Assembly (NCBI RefSeq): GCF_014647075.1
Contig: NZ_BMOM01000010.1
Span: 33,890 to 97,889 of the forward strand
Length of the DNA stretch: 64,000 nucleotides
Source of the DNA: Deinococcus aerophilus
Lineage (GTDB): Bacteria; Deinococcota; Deinococci; Deinococcales; Deinococcaceae
Reading direction: 5' to 3'
Below the pieces are notes generated by a model. The model was not told the DNA's origin, did not search any database, and was given only the letters and a program-made list of their open reading frames with translations. Position 1 is the first letter of the stretch. Each line of letters begins with the position of its first letter. The translations under genes and the position numbers were made by a program. Shown piece by piece: positions 9,548 to 19,598 of the stretch.

Positions 9548-12490
9548 TCAGCGAGGCTGCCCCCTGCCCGGCCGGGCCTGCTTAACCGCGTACAGCCGCT
9601 CGTCTGCCCGTTTGGCCAGGGCCGGGGCAGACGTGCCGTCCACCGGGAAGCCCGCCACCCCGGCGCTTGCCCCGGCGGTCTCGAAACCGGAAGCCCGGGT
9701 CAGCGTCACCGCCTGCTGCACCCGGCGCAGAAAGTCCTCCGGAGTTCCGGTGCTGTCGAGCAACAGGGCGTACTCGTCACCGCCCAGACGGTAAATGCGG
9801 TCTGTATTCCGGAACGACTGACGCAGCGCCTGCGCGAAGGCCCGCAGCAGGGCGTCCCCCCGATCGTGTCCCTGGGTGTCGTTGAAGTGCTTGAGGCCGT
9901 CAAGGTCGATCATGACCACCGTCAGCGGGGCGCCGTCCCGCCGCGCCGCCGCCACCGCCTCCTGAAGTTCGGCCTCGAAGGCGCGCCGGTTGCCCAGGGT
10001 GGTCAGGGCGTCGGTCAGGGCGGCCGTCTCCAGTTCGCGTAGATGCGCCTGACGTTCCAGCGCGACGTTCACGCTGCGCGCCGCCGCCTCGAACAGCGCG
10101 CGGTCGTGGTCGTGCCACGGCTGCCGGTCCATGCGCATGGCGCTGAGCAGCAGGCTCTGGTGGCCTACCCGGGACAGGGGCACCCACGCGGCGGCGCGCA
10201 CGCCGTGCTGAATCAGGCTGTCGTTCGCGCCGGGTGCGGCGGCATAGTCCTCGACATACAGGGCTTCGTGGCGGTCGAGGACCTGCCACAGAATGCCCTC
10301 GCCGCGCACCAAACCTCCCGTCACGCGGGCAGTGAAGGCCCGGCTGACCCGCGGGCCGCTGTGGGAGGTGAGCACGCGGGCCTGGTCGCCCTCGGCCACC
10401 ACCAGGGCCAGCCAGTCCACCCCGCTGGCGCGCGCCACGATGGCTCCGGCGCGGGACGCCACCGTTTCCACCATGTCGTCGGTCTCAATCAGCTGCGAGA
10501 TGTCCACCAGGGCGCGGGCGTACTCGGCAGCCCGGCGCAGATCCTCGAGCAGCGCCACGCGTTCCCACGCGGCGCACAGCGCCTCTGCCGCCGCCTCGAG
10601 CAGGGTGCGCTGACGGGCGGTCCACGACAGGACCAGCCCCCCGCGGGCCGCGATCAGCAGGACCTCTCCTCGCTGCGGCTTGCGCGGCAGCGGCACGAGT
10701 GCCACCCCCGTGACACCCTGCGCGGCGAGCAGCGGCTGATCGGTCTGTTCCAGGTACTGTGGGCCCTGCCGGACCGCACGCCACAGCGTCTGGGCCCGCA
10801 GCCCGTCGCCCCCAGTCAGGCGGGCGCGGACTTCACCGGGAACCGGCCCGTGCAGCCCCAGCAGGTGGGAGCGGGCGTGCTGCAACTGGATCAGGGCCAG
10901 CCAGCCCACTTCCAGGGCCGGGGCCAGCACCGCGAAGGTCTGGGCCGTGAGTTCGTCCATGGTCTGGGCCTGCCCCAGCCGGCGCGTCAGCTCGGCCAGC
11001 GTAAGCGCGTCGCGCCGCGCCTGATCCGCCGTCTGGGCGAGCACCGTCAGCTCGGCGGACTGCATCTCGATCTCCTGGCGGGCCTGGACCTGCTCGGTCA
11101 CGTCGCGCACGATCGCGATGCCGAACTGAACGCCCCCCGCACCCTCCTCATCCGGCACCGGAAAGGTCTGGACGGCGTAGCTGCGCCCAAAAAAAGTCAG
11201 TTCCCGCTCGGAACGCTGACCGGCCAAGGCCGCGAGGTGGTCGGGCACCACCACGGCATTGATCTCCGGCGGAAAGATCTCGCCGGGCTGCCGGCCCTCG
11301 ACCGTCTCGCGGCTCAGCCCCACGTCGGCCAGGCCCTCGCCGCCGGCAATCAGGTAGCGCAGATCCCGGTCAAAGAGCACCACCGCGCCGTCCGGAAAGT
11401 TGGCCGCCAGCGCCGCGTAGCGCGCCTCGCGGCCGCGCAGTTCGCGCTCGGTCTGCTCATGGGCACTCAGGTCGGTGATGACCGTGACCCGGCCCTCCTC
11501 GGCATTCGACCCCAGTGGGGCGGTGCTGATCTGTACCGGCAGTTCGCTGCCGTCGGCACGCCGCAGGGCACTCCGGCCCTCCACAGAAGTCTGCGGGGCA
11601 GCGCCAGCCCCGGGCAGGCCGGCTTCCGGGGGCTCCGGTGCGTGGCCGGTGAGGTCGGGCAGACCCAGGCCCAGCACCTTCTCGGCCCCCTCGCCCAGCA
11701 TGCGGGCGAGCGCCGGGTTGATATGGGTCACCCGGCCGTCGCGCCCCGTCACCGCCAGTCCCTGGCCCATGCTCTGCACGATGGTGCGGGCAAAATCACG
11801 CTCGCGGGCCAAGCCGCTGAGCAGCGAACGGTTGCGCCGTTCCAGTGGGCGCACGATCACGCCGCCGACCAGGGCCAGCAGGCTCAGCACGACGGCCACC
11901 CGCAACCACGCCAGCATGTTCAGCCGGGCCATGTAGCCCTCGCTGCGGCGCTCGGCCCGCTTGACCGCCTCCTCCAGGCTGACGAGCAGCTGGCCGCGCG
12001 CCTGGGTCTGCAGCAACGTCAGGTCGGGACTGCCACTGCGGAGGGTCGCCGGCGGCGCACCGATCACCCGCTGCGCCGTTGCCACGAACGCCGCCACCTG
12101 CGTGTTCAGCTCGCCCGCATACAGCCGGTCCACCTCCCAGGCGTCGCGCGAACGGTACAGGCCCGAGGCCGGGTCCTTGAGGCGCTCGTGGCTCTGCACA
12201 AACCGGCTCAGGCTGATTCGCAGATCGGCGCGCAGTCTGGCGGCCTCGGCGGGCGTGGCGCTCGGCAACGCCGCCGCGTCCCAGGCGATGCGCTGCGAGA
12301 GCATGCGCTGACGTCCGGTCAGGTTGACGAGCGCCGCGTCCTCGCGCGAGGCTCCGAGCTGGGCACTCAGCAGGGCATTGGAAGCGATGCTCAGCGCTCC
12401 GAGCACGAGCAGCGGCAGCATGTAGGCGCGGCGCAGGGAAAAATTCCGTCGCCGGGGCGTGGGTCCGGCGACAGGCAGGCCATCAAGCAT
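9548..12490 (-). CDS. Membrane sensor diguanylate cyclase (PilJ-type sensor, PAS, GAF, GGDEF)
   Basis: 980 residues that should make cyclic di-GMP. Helix 1 (about 22-42) and helix 2 (194-215) flank a periplasmic domain containing NLTGRQRMLSQR (56-67), the signature of type IV pilus/nitrate-type sensor N-termini. PAS-like regions follow (about 230-470), then two GAF-like regions (about 490-810) and a C-terminal GGDEF domain. The active-site loop reads GGDEY (903-907), a conservative variant, and RNTD sits five residues before it, the position of the product-inhibition I-site. No EAL domain. TAGAGT at 12497-12502 is 6 nt before the ATG with no ribosome binding site. Confidence 0.9.
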   Translation of the reverse strand: MLDGLPVAGPTPRRRNFSLRRAYMLPLLVLGALSIASNALLSAQLGASREDAALVNLTGRQRMLSQRIAWDAAALPSATPAEAARLRADLRISLSRFVQSHERLKDPASGLYRSRDAWEVDRLYAGELNTQVAAFVATAQRVIGAPPATLRSGSPDLTLLQTQARGQLLVSLEEAVKRAERRSEGYMARLNMLAWLRVAVVLSLLALVGGVIVRPLERRNRSLLSGLARERDFARTIVQSMGQGLAVTGRDGRVTHINPALARMLGEGAEKVLGLGLPDLTGHAPEPPEAGLPGAGAAPQTSVEGRSALRRADGSELPVQISTAPLGSNAEEGRVTVITDLSAHEQTERELRGREARYAALAANFPDGAVVLFDRDLRYLIAGGEGLADVGLSRETVEGRQPGEIFPPEINAVVVPDHLAALAGQRSERELTFFGRSYAVQTFPVPDEEGAGGVQFGIAIVRDVTEQVQARQEIEMQSAELTVLAQTADQARRDALTLAELTRRLGQAQTMDELTAQTFAVLAPALEVGWLALIQLQHARSHLLGLHGPVPGEVRARLTGGDGLRAQTLWRAVRQGPQYLEQTDQPLLAAQGVTGVALVPLPRKPQRGEVLLIAARGGLVLSWTARQRTLLEAAAEALCAAWERVALLEDLRRAAEYARALVDISQLIETDDMVETVASRAGAIVARASGVDWLALVVAEGDQARVLTSHSGPRVSRAFTARVTGGLVRGEGILWQVLDRHEALYVEDYAAAPGANDSLIQHGVRAAAWVPLSRVGHQSLLLSAMRMDRQPWHDHDRALFEAAARSVNVALERQAHLRELETAALTDALTTLGNRRAFEAELQEAVAAARRDGAPLTVVMIDLDGLKHFNDTQGHDRGDALLRAFAQALRQSFRNTDRIYRLGGDEYALLLDSTGTPEDFLRRVQQAVTLTRASGFETAGASAGVAGFPVDGTSAPALAKRADERLYAVKQARPGRGQPR

Positions 12491-12576
12491 GCACGCACTC
12501 TAGCCGTTCATTTCTCACTCCAAACTTTCAACCCCGCAGATTACCGGATGAATGTCCCTGCGAGTGGGGCGGCACC

Positions 12577-12867
12577 TTACCCCGGCTGGCTGCCTGCCAC
12601 ATAGAAGATCAGACCGATCAGCACCAGATCGAAGGCCCAGGCTGCGGGCCGCCGCAGCCGTTCGTCGCGGCGGGACCGCAGAAATTGCAGGCCCAGGCGC
12701 AGCAGCAGCAGTCCAGCGATCACATACGGGTTGGGCGGCGCGCCACCGGTCAGCAGCGGTGCCAGCAGAAGCGCCGCAAGCACCCCTAGCAGCGCGAAGC
12801 TGGCGACAGTCAGGGGATCGGGCGTGGGGCGCGGGCCCGGCGCCGGATCGCCGCCTGGATCAGTCAC
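12577..12867 (-). CDS. Small membrane protein of unknown function, downstream of glgB
   Basis: 96 residues with a Pro/Gly-rich start and about three hydrophobic helices (roughly 19-41, 48-62 and 76-92), with a basic RSRRDERLRR loop between the last two. I do not recognise the family. Its ATG lies 3 nt beyond the glgB stop, so it is probably translated by reinitiation and belongs to the glgB transcript. Confidence 0.65.
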   Translation of the reverse strand: MTDPGGDPAPGPRPTPDPLTVASFALLGVLAALLLAPLLTGGAPPNPYVIAGLLLLRLGLQFLRSRRDERLRRPAAWAFDLVLIGLIFYVAGSQPG

Positions 12868-12870
12868 CGC

Positions 12871-15258
<2,388 letters not shown>

Positions 15259-15333
15259 GAGGCGAGTGTAACGGGGAGCGGTCCGCCGGCAAGGGGTTTC
15301 GTGCAGATAACGAAAAGCGGCGGGACATGAAAT

Positions 15334-15368
15334 ACGTCACAGACAGCCGGAAAGACTGTCTGTGACGT
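15334..15368 (-). terminator. Terminator hairpin after ilvE
   Basis: Perfect 13-bp inverted repeat (15334-15346 and 15356-15368) with a 9-nt loop, 20 bp beyond the ilvE stop codon and upstream of the glgB promoter. Confidence 0.75.
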
Positions 15369-15387
15369 GTTCCGGAAGGGTTCTAGC

Positions 15388-16437
15388 TCAAATCTTCACG
15401 ATCCAGCCCTCCGGGGCCTCGACGTCCCCGTACTGGATGCCCACCAGTTCGTCGTACAGGCGGCGGGTCACGGGGCCGGCCTCGGTCTCGCTGTAGAAGA
15501 CGTGAAACTCGTCGCCGTACTGAATGCCGCCGATGGGCGTGATGACGGCGGCGGTGCCGCACGCGCCCGCCTCGGTGTACCCGTCGAGGCGGTCAATGTA
15601 CACGTCGCCCTCCTCCACCGGCATATTCAGGCGGTGCTCAGCGAGGTACAGCAGGCTGTACTTGGTGATGCTCGCGAGGATGCTCGGCGACCGGGGGGTC
15701 ACGAAGCGGCCGTCGCGGGTGACCGCGTAGAAGTTGGCAGCGCCGACCTCCTCGATCTTGGTGTGTGTCTCGGGGTCCAGGTAGATCGCGTCGGCGAAGT
15801 GACGGCCCTCAATCACGGTCTGCTTGGCCTGCTGTCCCGGCATCAGGCTGGCCGCGTAGTTCCCGCCCACCTTGGCCGCTCCGGTCCCGTTGGGTGCAGC
15901 GCGGTCATAGTCCGAGACGATGAAGTTCTGGGGTGTCAGGCCGCCCTTGAAGTAGGGGCCGACCGGCAGGCAAAACACGCCGAACAGGAACTCGGGGGCG
16001 CTGCGCACCCCGATGTTGTCCCCCACGCCGATCACGTAGGGCCGGATGTACAGCGAGCCGCCGGTGCCGTAGGGCGGGATAAAGCGCTCGTTGGCCTGAA
16101 CCACCTGCTTGACCGCCCCGATGAACTGCTCGTCCGAGATTTCGGGCATCAGCAGGCGGCGGCAGCTGCGGCGCATGCGTGCGGCGTTCTGGTCCGGGCG
16201 GAAAATGTGGATGGACCCATCTTTGGTGCGGTAGGCCTTGAGGCCCTCGAAGCACTGTTGGCCGTAGTGCAGCGCCGTGCTGCCCTCGGAGATGTGCAGC
16301 ACATTGTCCTCGGTCAGCGTTCCGGCGTCCCAGGCACCGTCCTTCCAGCGCGACAGGTAACGCAGATCGGTGCGGATGTAGCTGAAACCCAGGGTGGACC
16401 AGTCGATGTCGACCGGAGTGGTGGGGGTGGTGGTCAT
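15388..16437 (-). CDS. ilvE: Branched-chain amino acid aminotransferase
   Basis: PLP fold-type IV aminotransferase interconverting Val/Leu/Ile and their 2-oxo acids. The 349-residue product shows HYGQQCFEGLKAYR, RPDQNAARM, YIRPYVIGVG, KVGGNYAASLMPGQQAK (PLP Schiff-base lysine region), YLDPETHTKIEEVGAANF and GYTEAGACGTAAVITPIG. The frame is open 18 codons further upstream, but the ATG at 16437 matches the family and has CACAAT (16444-16449) 6 nt before it with no Shine-Dalgarno sequence. Confidence 0.94.
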   Translation of the reverse strand: MTTTPTTPVDIDWSTLGFSYIRTDLRYLSRWKDGAWDAGTLTEDNVLHISEGSTALHYGQQCFEGLKAYRTKDGSIHIFRPDQNAARMRRSCRRLLMPEISDEQFIGAVKQVVQANERFIPPYGTGGSLYIRPYVIGVGDNIGVRSAPEFLFGVFCLPVGPYFKGGLTPQNFIVSDYDRAAPNGTGAAKVGGNYAASLMPGQQAKQTVIEGRHFADAIYLDPETHTKIEEVGAANFYAVTRDGRFVTPRSPSILASITKYSLLYLAEHRLNMPVEEGDVYIDRLDGYTEAGACGTAAVITPIGGIQYGDEFHVFYSETEAGPVTRRLYDELVGIQYGDVEAPEGWIVKI

Positions 16438-16530
16438 GCCCTGATTGTGGCGCAAATGGCGCAGGGCATCAGCAGACAGCGTGGCCACCATCCGGGGATG
16501 CAGAACACTTCACCTGCGTCCCCCCAGCCC

Positions 16531-17160
16531 TCAGCCCGCCAGCACGTTCCTGCGGAAGCGTTCCAGCAGCGCCAAGCCCACCGCACCGCTCTTTTCCGGG
16601 TGGAACTGTGTGGCGTGCAGGTTGTTCACGCTGAAGGCGGCCCAGAACGGCACGCCGTACTCGCCCAGCGCACCGTCCTGCACCACCACGTCGGCAGGCA
16701 CGTAATACGAGTGGACGAAGTAGGCGTAGGCCGGGCCACTCAATCCGCGCAGCAGCGGCGAGTCGCCCACCGGTTCCAGCGCGTTCCAGCCCATCTGCGG
16801 CACCTTATGCCCCGGCGAGACCTCAAACCTGCGGACCGTACCGGGCACCAGATCCAGCCCCGGGACGTCCGGCGCCTCCTCGGAGGCCGAGAGCAGCATC
16901 TGCATCCCCACGCAGATACCCAGCAGGGGCACGCCGCCGCGCGCCGCCTGCGTGACCGGACCGTGAAACCCGCTGGAATCGAAGGCCTCCATCACCTGCC
17001 GGAAATGGCCCTGCCCCGGCACCACCAATGCGGAGGCGTGCTCCACATCGGCCGGATCGGCGGAGACCCGCACCGCCATCCCGGCGCGTTCCAGCGCTTT
17101 GGCCGCGCTGCGGACATTGCCCGCCCCGTAGTCGAGCAGCAGCACTTCGGCCGGCTTCAC
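16531..17160 (-). CDS. hisH: Imidazole glycerol phosphate synthase glutaminase subunit HisH
   Basis: Class I glutamine amidotransferase that supplies ammonia to HisF in histidine synthesis. The 209-residue product has the nucleophile C83 in LGICVGMQ and the catalytic His187/Glu189 in QFHPEKS, with DYGAGNVRSA at the N-terminus. Its ATG overlaps the hisB stop in an ATGA, so the two are translationally coupled. hisF is not adjacent in this window. Confidence 0.95.
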   Translation of the reverse strand: MKPAEVLLLDYGAGNVRSAAKALERAGMAVRVSADPADVEHASALVVPGQGHFRQVMEAFDSSGFHGPVTQAARGGVPLLGICVGMQMLLSASEEAPDVPGLDLVPGTVRRFEVSPGHKVPQMGWNALEPVGDSPLLRGLSGPAYAYFVHSYYVPADVVVQDGALGEYGVPFWAAFSVNNLHATQFHPEKSGAVGLALLERFRRNVLAG

Positions 17161-17744
17161 AGGCTTCCCTTGGTGCTTGGCATCTCGGCGGAGGTCACGG
17201 CCACCGCGTCGCGCAGGGCGCGGGCCAGCGCCTTAACCACGGCCTCGATGACGTGGTGGGCCTCGCGTCCGGCCAGCAGCCGCACATGCAGGGTCACGCC
17301 GCCGTGGTTGCAAAAGCCCCGCAGAAACTCGCGCAGGTGGTAGTGGGTCATGCCCCCCGCCTCGCCCCAGACCTCCAGCCGCTCCGGCTCAAAGGCCAAG
17401 TGGGCCCGGCCCGAGAGGTCCACGACCACGTGCGCCAGGGTCTCGTCCATGGGCACGAAGGCGCTGCCGTAGCGCTCGATGCCCTTGCGGTCGCCCAGCG
17501 CCTGGGCCAGCGCCTGTCCCAGCGTGATCCCGGTGTCCTCAATCAGGTGGTGCGGCTCGATGTGCAGGTCGCCGGTCGCCCGCACGCTGAGGCCCAGACG
17601 GCTGTGCCGGGCCAGGGCGTCGAGCATGTGGTCAAAGAAGCCGTGGCCGCTGTGCGGAGCGTCATGGGCAGACGAATCGAGATCGAGACGAACCGTGATG
17701 TCGGTCTCGGCGGTGGTACGGGTCAGGGTGGCCGTGCGGCTCAT
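17157..17744 (-). CDS. hisB: Imidazoleglycerol-phosphate dehydratase HisB (monofunctional)
   Basis: Dehydrates imidazole glycerol phosphate in histidine synthesis with Mn2+. The 195 residues contain the paired His-rich metal sites HGFFDHMLDALARHSR, DLHIEPHHLIEDTGI, HYHLREFLRGFCNHGG and EAHHVIEAVVKALARAL. It is the dehydratase only, without the phosphatase domain found in enterobacteria. The ATG at 17744 is chosen over upstream open frame because of family length and a TACACT box (17751-17756) 6 nt upstream: predicted leaderless. Divergent from ddrA. Confidence 0.95.
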   Translation of the reverse strand: MSRTATLTRTTAETDITVRLDLDSSAHDAPHSGHGFFDHMLDALARHSRLGLSVRATGDLHIEPHHLIEDTGITLGQALAQALGDRKGIERYGSAFVPMDETLAHVVVDLSGRAHLAFEPERLEVWGEAGGMTHYHLREFLRGFCNHGGVTLHVRLLAGREAHHVIEAVVKALARALRDAVAVTSAEMPSTKGSL

Positions 17745-17915
17745 GGCCCGAGTGTAGAGGCTCAGGCGTGAACCGTTGAACAGCCGCCCGGCGCTTTTAT
17801 GTCCACCTGTCCAGAACACCCGCCGCATCCCTGGCCCCCACCCCGCCCGGAGGACGCCCCAGCCTGCATGACCGCGCCCCGGCACTTCATCAGATTTCCC
17901 TCAAAACGGGCTCCA

Positions 17916-17932
17916 TTCTGTCTTGACCATAA
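17916..17932 (+). promoter_or_regulatory. Radiation/desiccation response motif (RDRM) upstream of ddrA
   Basis: The 17-mer TTCTGTCTTGACCATAA matches the Deinococcus RDRM palindrome (consensus close to TTATGTCATTGACATAA) at 5 of 6 bases in each half-site with the same 5-bp centre. It covers the -35 box of ddrA, where the repressor DdrO would block transcription until it is cleaved by IrrE/PprI after damage (known biology of the regulon). Placement in front of ddrA makes the match convincing despite one mismatch per arm. Confidence 0.85.
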
Positions 17933-17951
17933 TTCTATTCTGTTATATACT
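17923..17951 (+). promoter_or_regulatory. ddrA promoter
   Basis: TTGACC (17923-17928), 17-bp spacer, TATACT (17946-17951). The start codon begins 7 nt after the last -10 base, at the expected transcription start, so the mRNA should be leaderless. The -35 lies inside the RDRM. Confidence 0.85.
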
Positions 17952-17957
17952 AATTAC

Positions 17958-18560
17958 ATGAAGCTCAGCGATGTTCAGAAACGACTTCAAGCCCCGTTTC
18001 CGTCCCATCTGGTGGGCTGGAAACCCCAGAGCTTCACCAAGGACCGCAGCCGCGCATTGATGCTGTCCTACGTGGATGCCCGCGCCGTGCAGGACCGGCT
18101 GGACGCCATCTGTCCGGACGCCTGGAGCTTTGAGATTGAGGTGGTAACCGGGGCCGCCATGCCCACCGTCAAGGGCCGCCTGACCGTGCTGGGCGTGACC
18201 CGCGAGGACATCGGTGAGGCCGGAGACGGTGCGCTGGCCACCCTCAAGGCCGCCTCCTCCGACGCCCTGAAGCGCTGCGCCGTGCAGTTCGGCATTGGCC
18301 GCTACCTGTATGACCTGCCCAAACAGTGGGTGGACTGGAACGACGCCCGGCACGAGCCGGTCACTCCCCCCGAACTGCCCGAATGGGCCCGGCCTGACCA
18401 CGAACGCAGCCCCGGCGGCGCACATCTGGTTCAGGCGATGGAGCAGCTGCGCTACGAACTGCCCGAGGATCTGGACCTGCAGCGTGAGGTTTACAAGCAC
18501 CTCAAGGCTGCCCTGGGCAGCCTGCACTCCACCCACAGCAACCACGGGCAGGCCGCATGA
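17958..18560 (+). CDS. ddrA: DNA damage response protein DdrA (Rad52-family single-strand DNA end protection)
   Basis: Binds 3' single-stranded DNA ends and protects them from nucleases after irradiation or desiccation. The 200-residue product is recognisable along its length: MKLSDVQKRLQAPFP, ARAVQDRLDAICPD, TVKGRLTVLGVTREDIGE, AVQFGIGRYLYDLPKQW and a C-terminal GGAHLVQAMEQLRYELPEDLDL, as in D. radiodurans DdrA. The open frame runs 53 codons further upstream, through the promoter, so that extension is rejected. Controlled by the RDRM/DdrO switch. Its stop overlaps the start of a 31-codon membrane peptide gene. Confidence 0.96.
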   Translation: MKLSDVQKRLQAPFPSHLVGWKPQSFTKDRSRALMLSYVDARAVQDRLDAICPDAWSFEIEVVTGAAMPTVKGRLTVLGVTREDIGEAGDGALATLKAASSDALKRCAVQFGIGRYLYDLPKQWVDWNDARHEPVTPPELPEWARPDHERSPGGAHLVQAMEQLRYELPEDLDLQREVYKHLKAALGSLHSTHSNHGQAA

Positions 18561-18652
18561 ACCCGTATCCGGACGCCCGCCGCCTGCTCACAGTCACGCT
18601 GGGACTGCTCGCCCTGATGCTCATGAGCGGTGCCCTGGCCCGGTTGCTGTAG
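18557..18652 (+). CDS. 31-residue single-helix membrane peptide coupled to ddrA
   Basis: A short frame whose ATG overlaps the ddrA stop (ATGA) and that ends in TAG directly before a strong terminator, so it is the last gene of the ddrA transcript. The peptide has an N-terminal MNPYPDARR cap, then a hydrophobic stretch of about 20 residues (LLTVTLGLLALMLMSGALARL), fitting one membrane helix with the positive end inside. I do not recognise it. It would be made together with DdrA on damage. The coupling and hydrophobic pattern support a real gene; conservation in other species has not been tested. Confidence 0.55.
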   Translation: MNPYPDARRLLTVTLGLLALMLMSGALARLL

Positions 18653-18667
18653 ACCTTTCTCACTGCG

Positions 18668-18694
18668 CCCCGTCTGTTCTGGACGGGGTTTTTT
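18668..18694 (+). terminator. Intrinsic terminator of the ddrA operon
   Basis: CCCCGTC (18668-18674) pairs with GACGGGG (18682-18688) and is followed by six Ts (18689-18694). It closes the ddrA/small-peptide transcript. Confidence 0.92.
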
Positions 18695-18760
18695 GATGGC
18701 AGCCCAGTGTTACCACTACAGTACGGACAGACTACCGGGGCCATATTTTAAGCTCGCCAC

Positions 18761-19531
18761 ATGACCTGGAATCCCGACCAGTACCACCGCTTCAGTGAAG
18801 CCCGCAGCGCTCCGGCCCGCGACCTGATGGCGATGATTCCCGACCGTTCCTACCGGCAGATTCTCGACCTGGGATGCGGAACGGGAGAACAGACACGAGA
18901 ACTCGCCGGTCGCTTTCCGCACGCCCAGGTCGTGGGACTGGACAGCAGCGCCGAGATGCTCGCACGGGCCGGGGCACATCCTGCGCCCAACCTCCGCTTC
19001 GAGCACGGAAAGATAGAGGACCTGAGCGGCAACCACGACCTGATGTACTCCAACGCCGCGCTGCAGTGGCTGCCCGACCACCCGGCGCTGCTCGCCCGGC
19101 TGTGGGGACATCTGCGGCCCGGCGGCGTGCTGGCCGTGCAGGTGCCCGCCAACCACGACCACGCCAGCCACCGGCTGCTGTCTGAGACGGCCGAGGACTT
19201 CAGCGCACAGCTGGGCGGCTCCACCCGGTTCGGAACGGCGCAGGGCGCCTCGCCGGTGCTGACACCCGCCGCCTATGCCGAGCTGCTCGACGCGCTGGGG
19301 GCAACCGAGGTCACGGCCCTCAGCAAGGTCTACCCGGTGGTGTTGAGCGGGGCAGAAGGCCTGCTGGAATGGACGCGCGGCACGGCGCTGGTGCCCTACC
19401 TCTCGCGGCTGGGGGCCGAGGACGGGCGGCGCTTTACCGGCGCCTACCTCGCCCGCCTGAAAGAGGTCTTTCCGGGCGAGCGGGTGTACTACGCCTTTAC
19501 GCGGGTGCTGTTCGTGGCGCAGCGGACCTAG
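18761..19531 (+). CDS. tam: Trans-aconitate 2-methyltransferase (Tam family)
   Basis: Class I SAM methyltransferase of 256 residues that methylates trans-aconitate, a spontaneous inhibitor of the TCA cycle. It starts MTWNPDQYHRFSEARSAPARDL, the Tam N-terminus, with SAM motif ILDLGCGTG at 34-42, VGLDSSAEML, and the SNAALQWLPDHP and VQVPANHDHASH segments characteristic of Tam. The gene stands alone between the ddrA terminator and the nitric oxide synthase. Confidence 0.9.
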   Translation: MTWNPDQYHRFSEARSAPARDLMAMIPDRSYRQILDLGCGTGEQTRELAGRFPHAQVVGLDSSAEMLARAGAHPAPNLRFEHGKIEDLSGNHDLMYSNAALQWLPDHPALLARLWGHLRPGGVLAVQVPANHDHASHRLLSETAEDFSAQLGGSTRFGTAQGASPVLTPAAYAELLDALGATEVTALSKVYPVVLSGAEGLLEWTRGTALVPYLSRLGAEDGRRFTGAYLARLKEVFPGERVYYAFTRVLFVAQRT

Positions 19532-19598
19532 CCCCGCCAGCGGCGTGAAGGCGAGAACGGGGACATTCGGCGCGGCCAGGAGACGCGAGGATGGACCG

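Noticed and set aside
10043..12604. 853-codon antisense frame across the GGDEF gene
   Set aside because: Same shadow effect of high third-position GC; composition is not protein-like and the opposite strand encodes clear domains.
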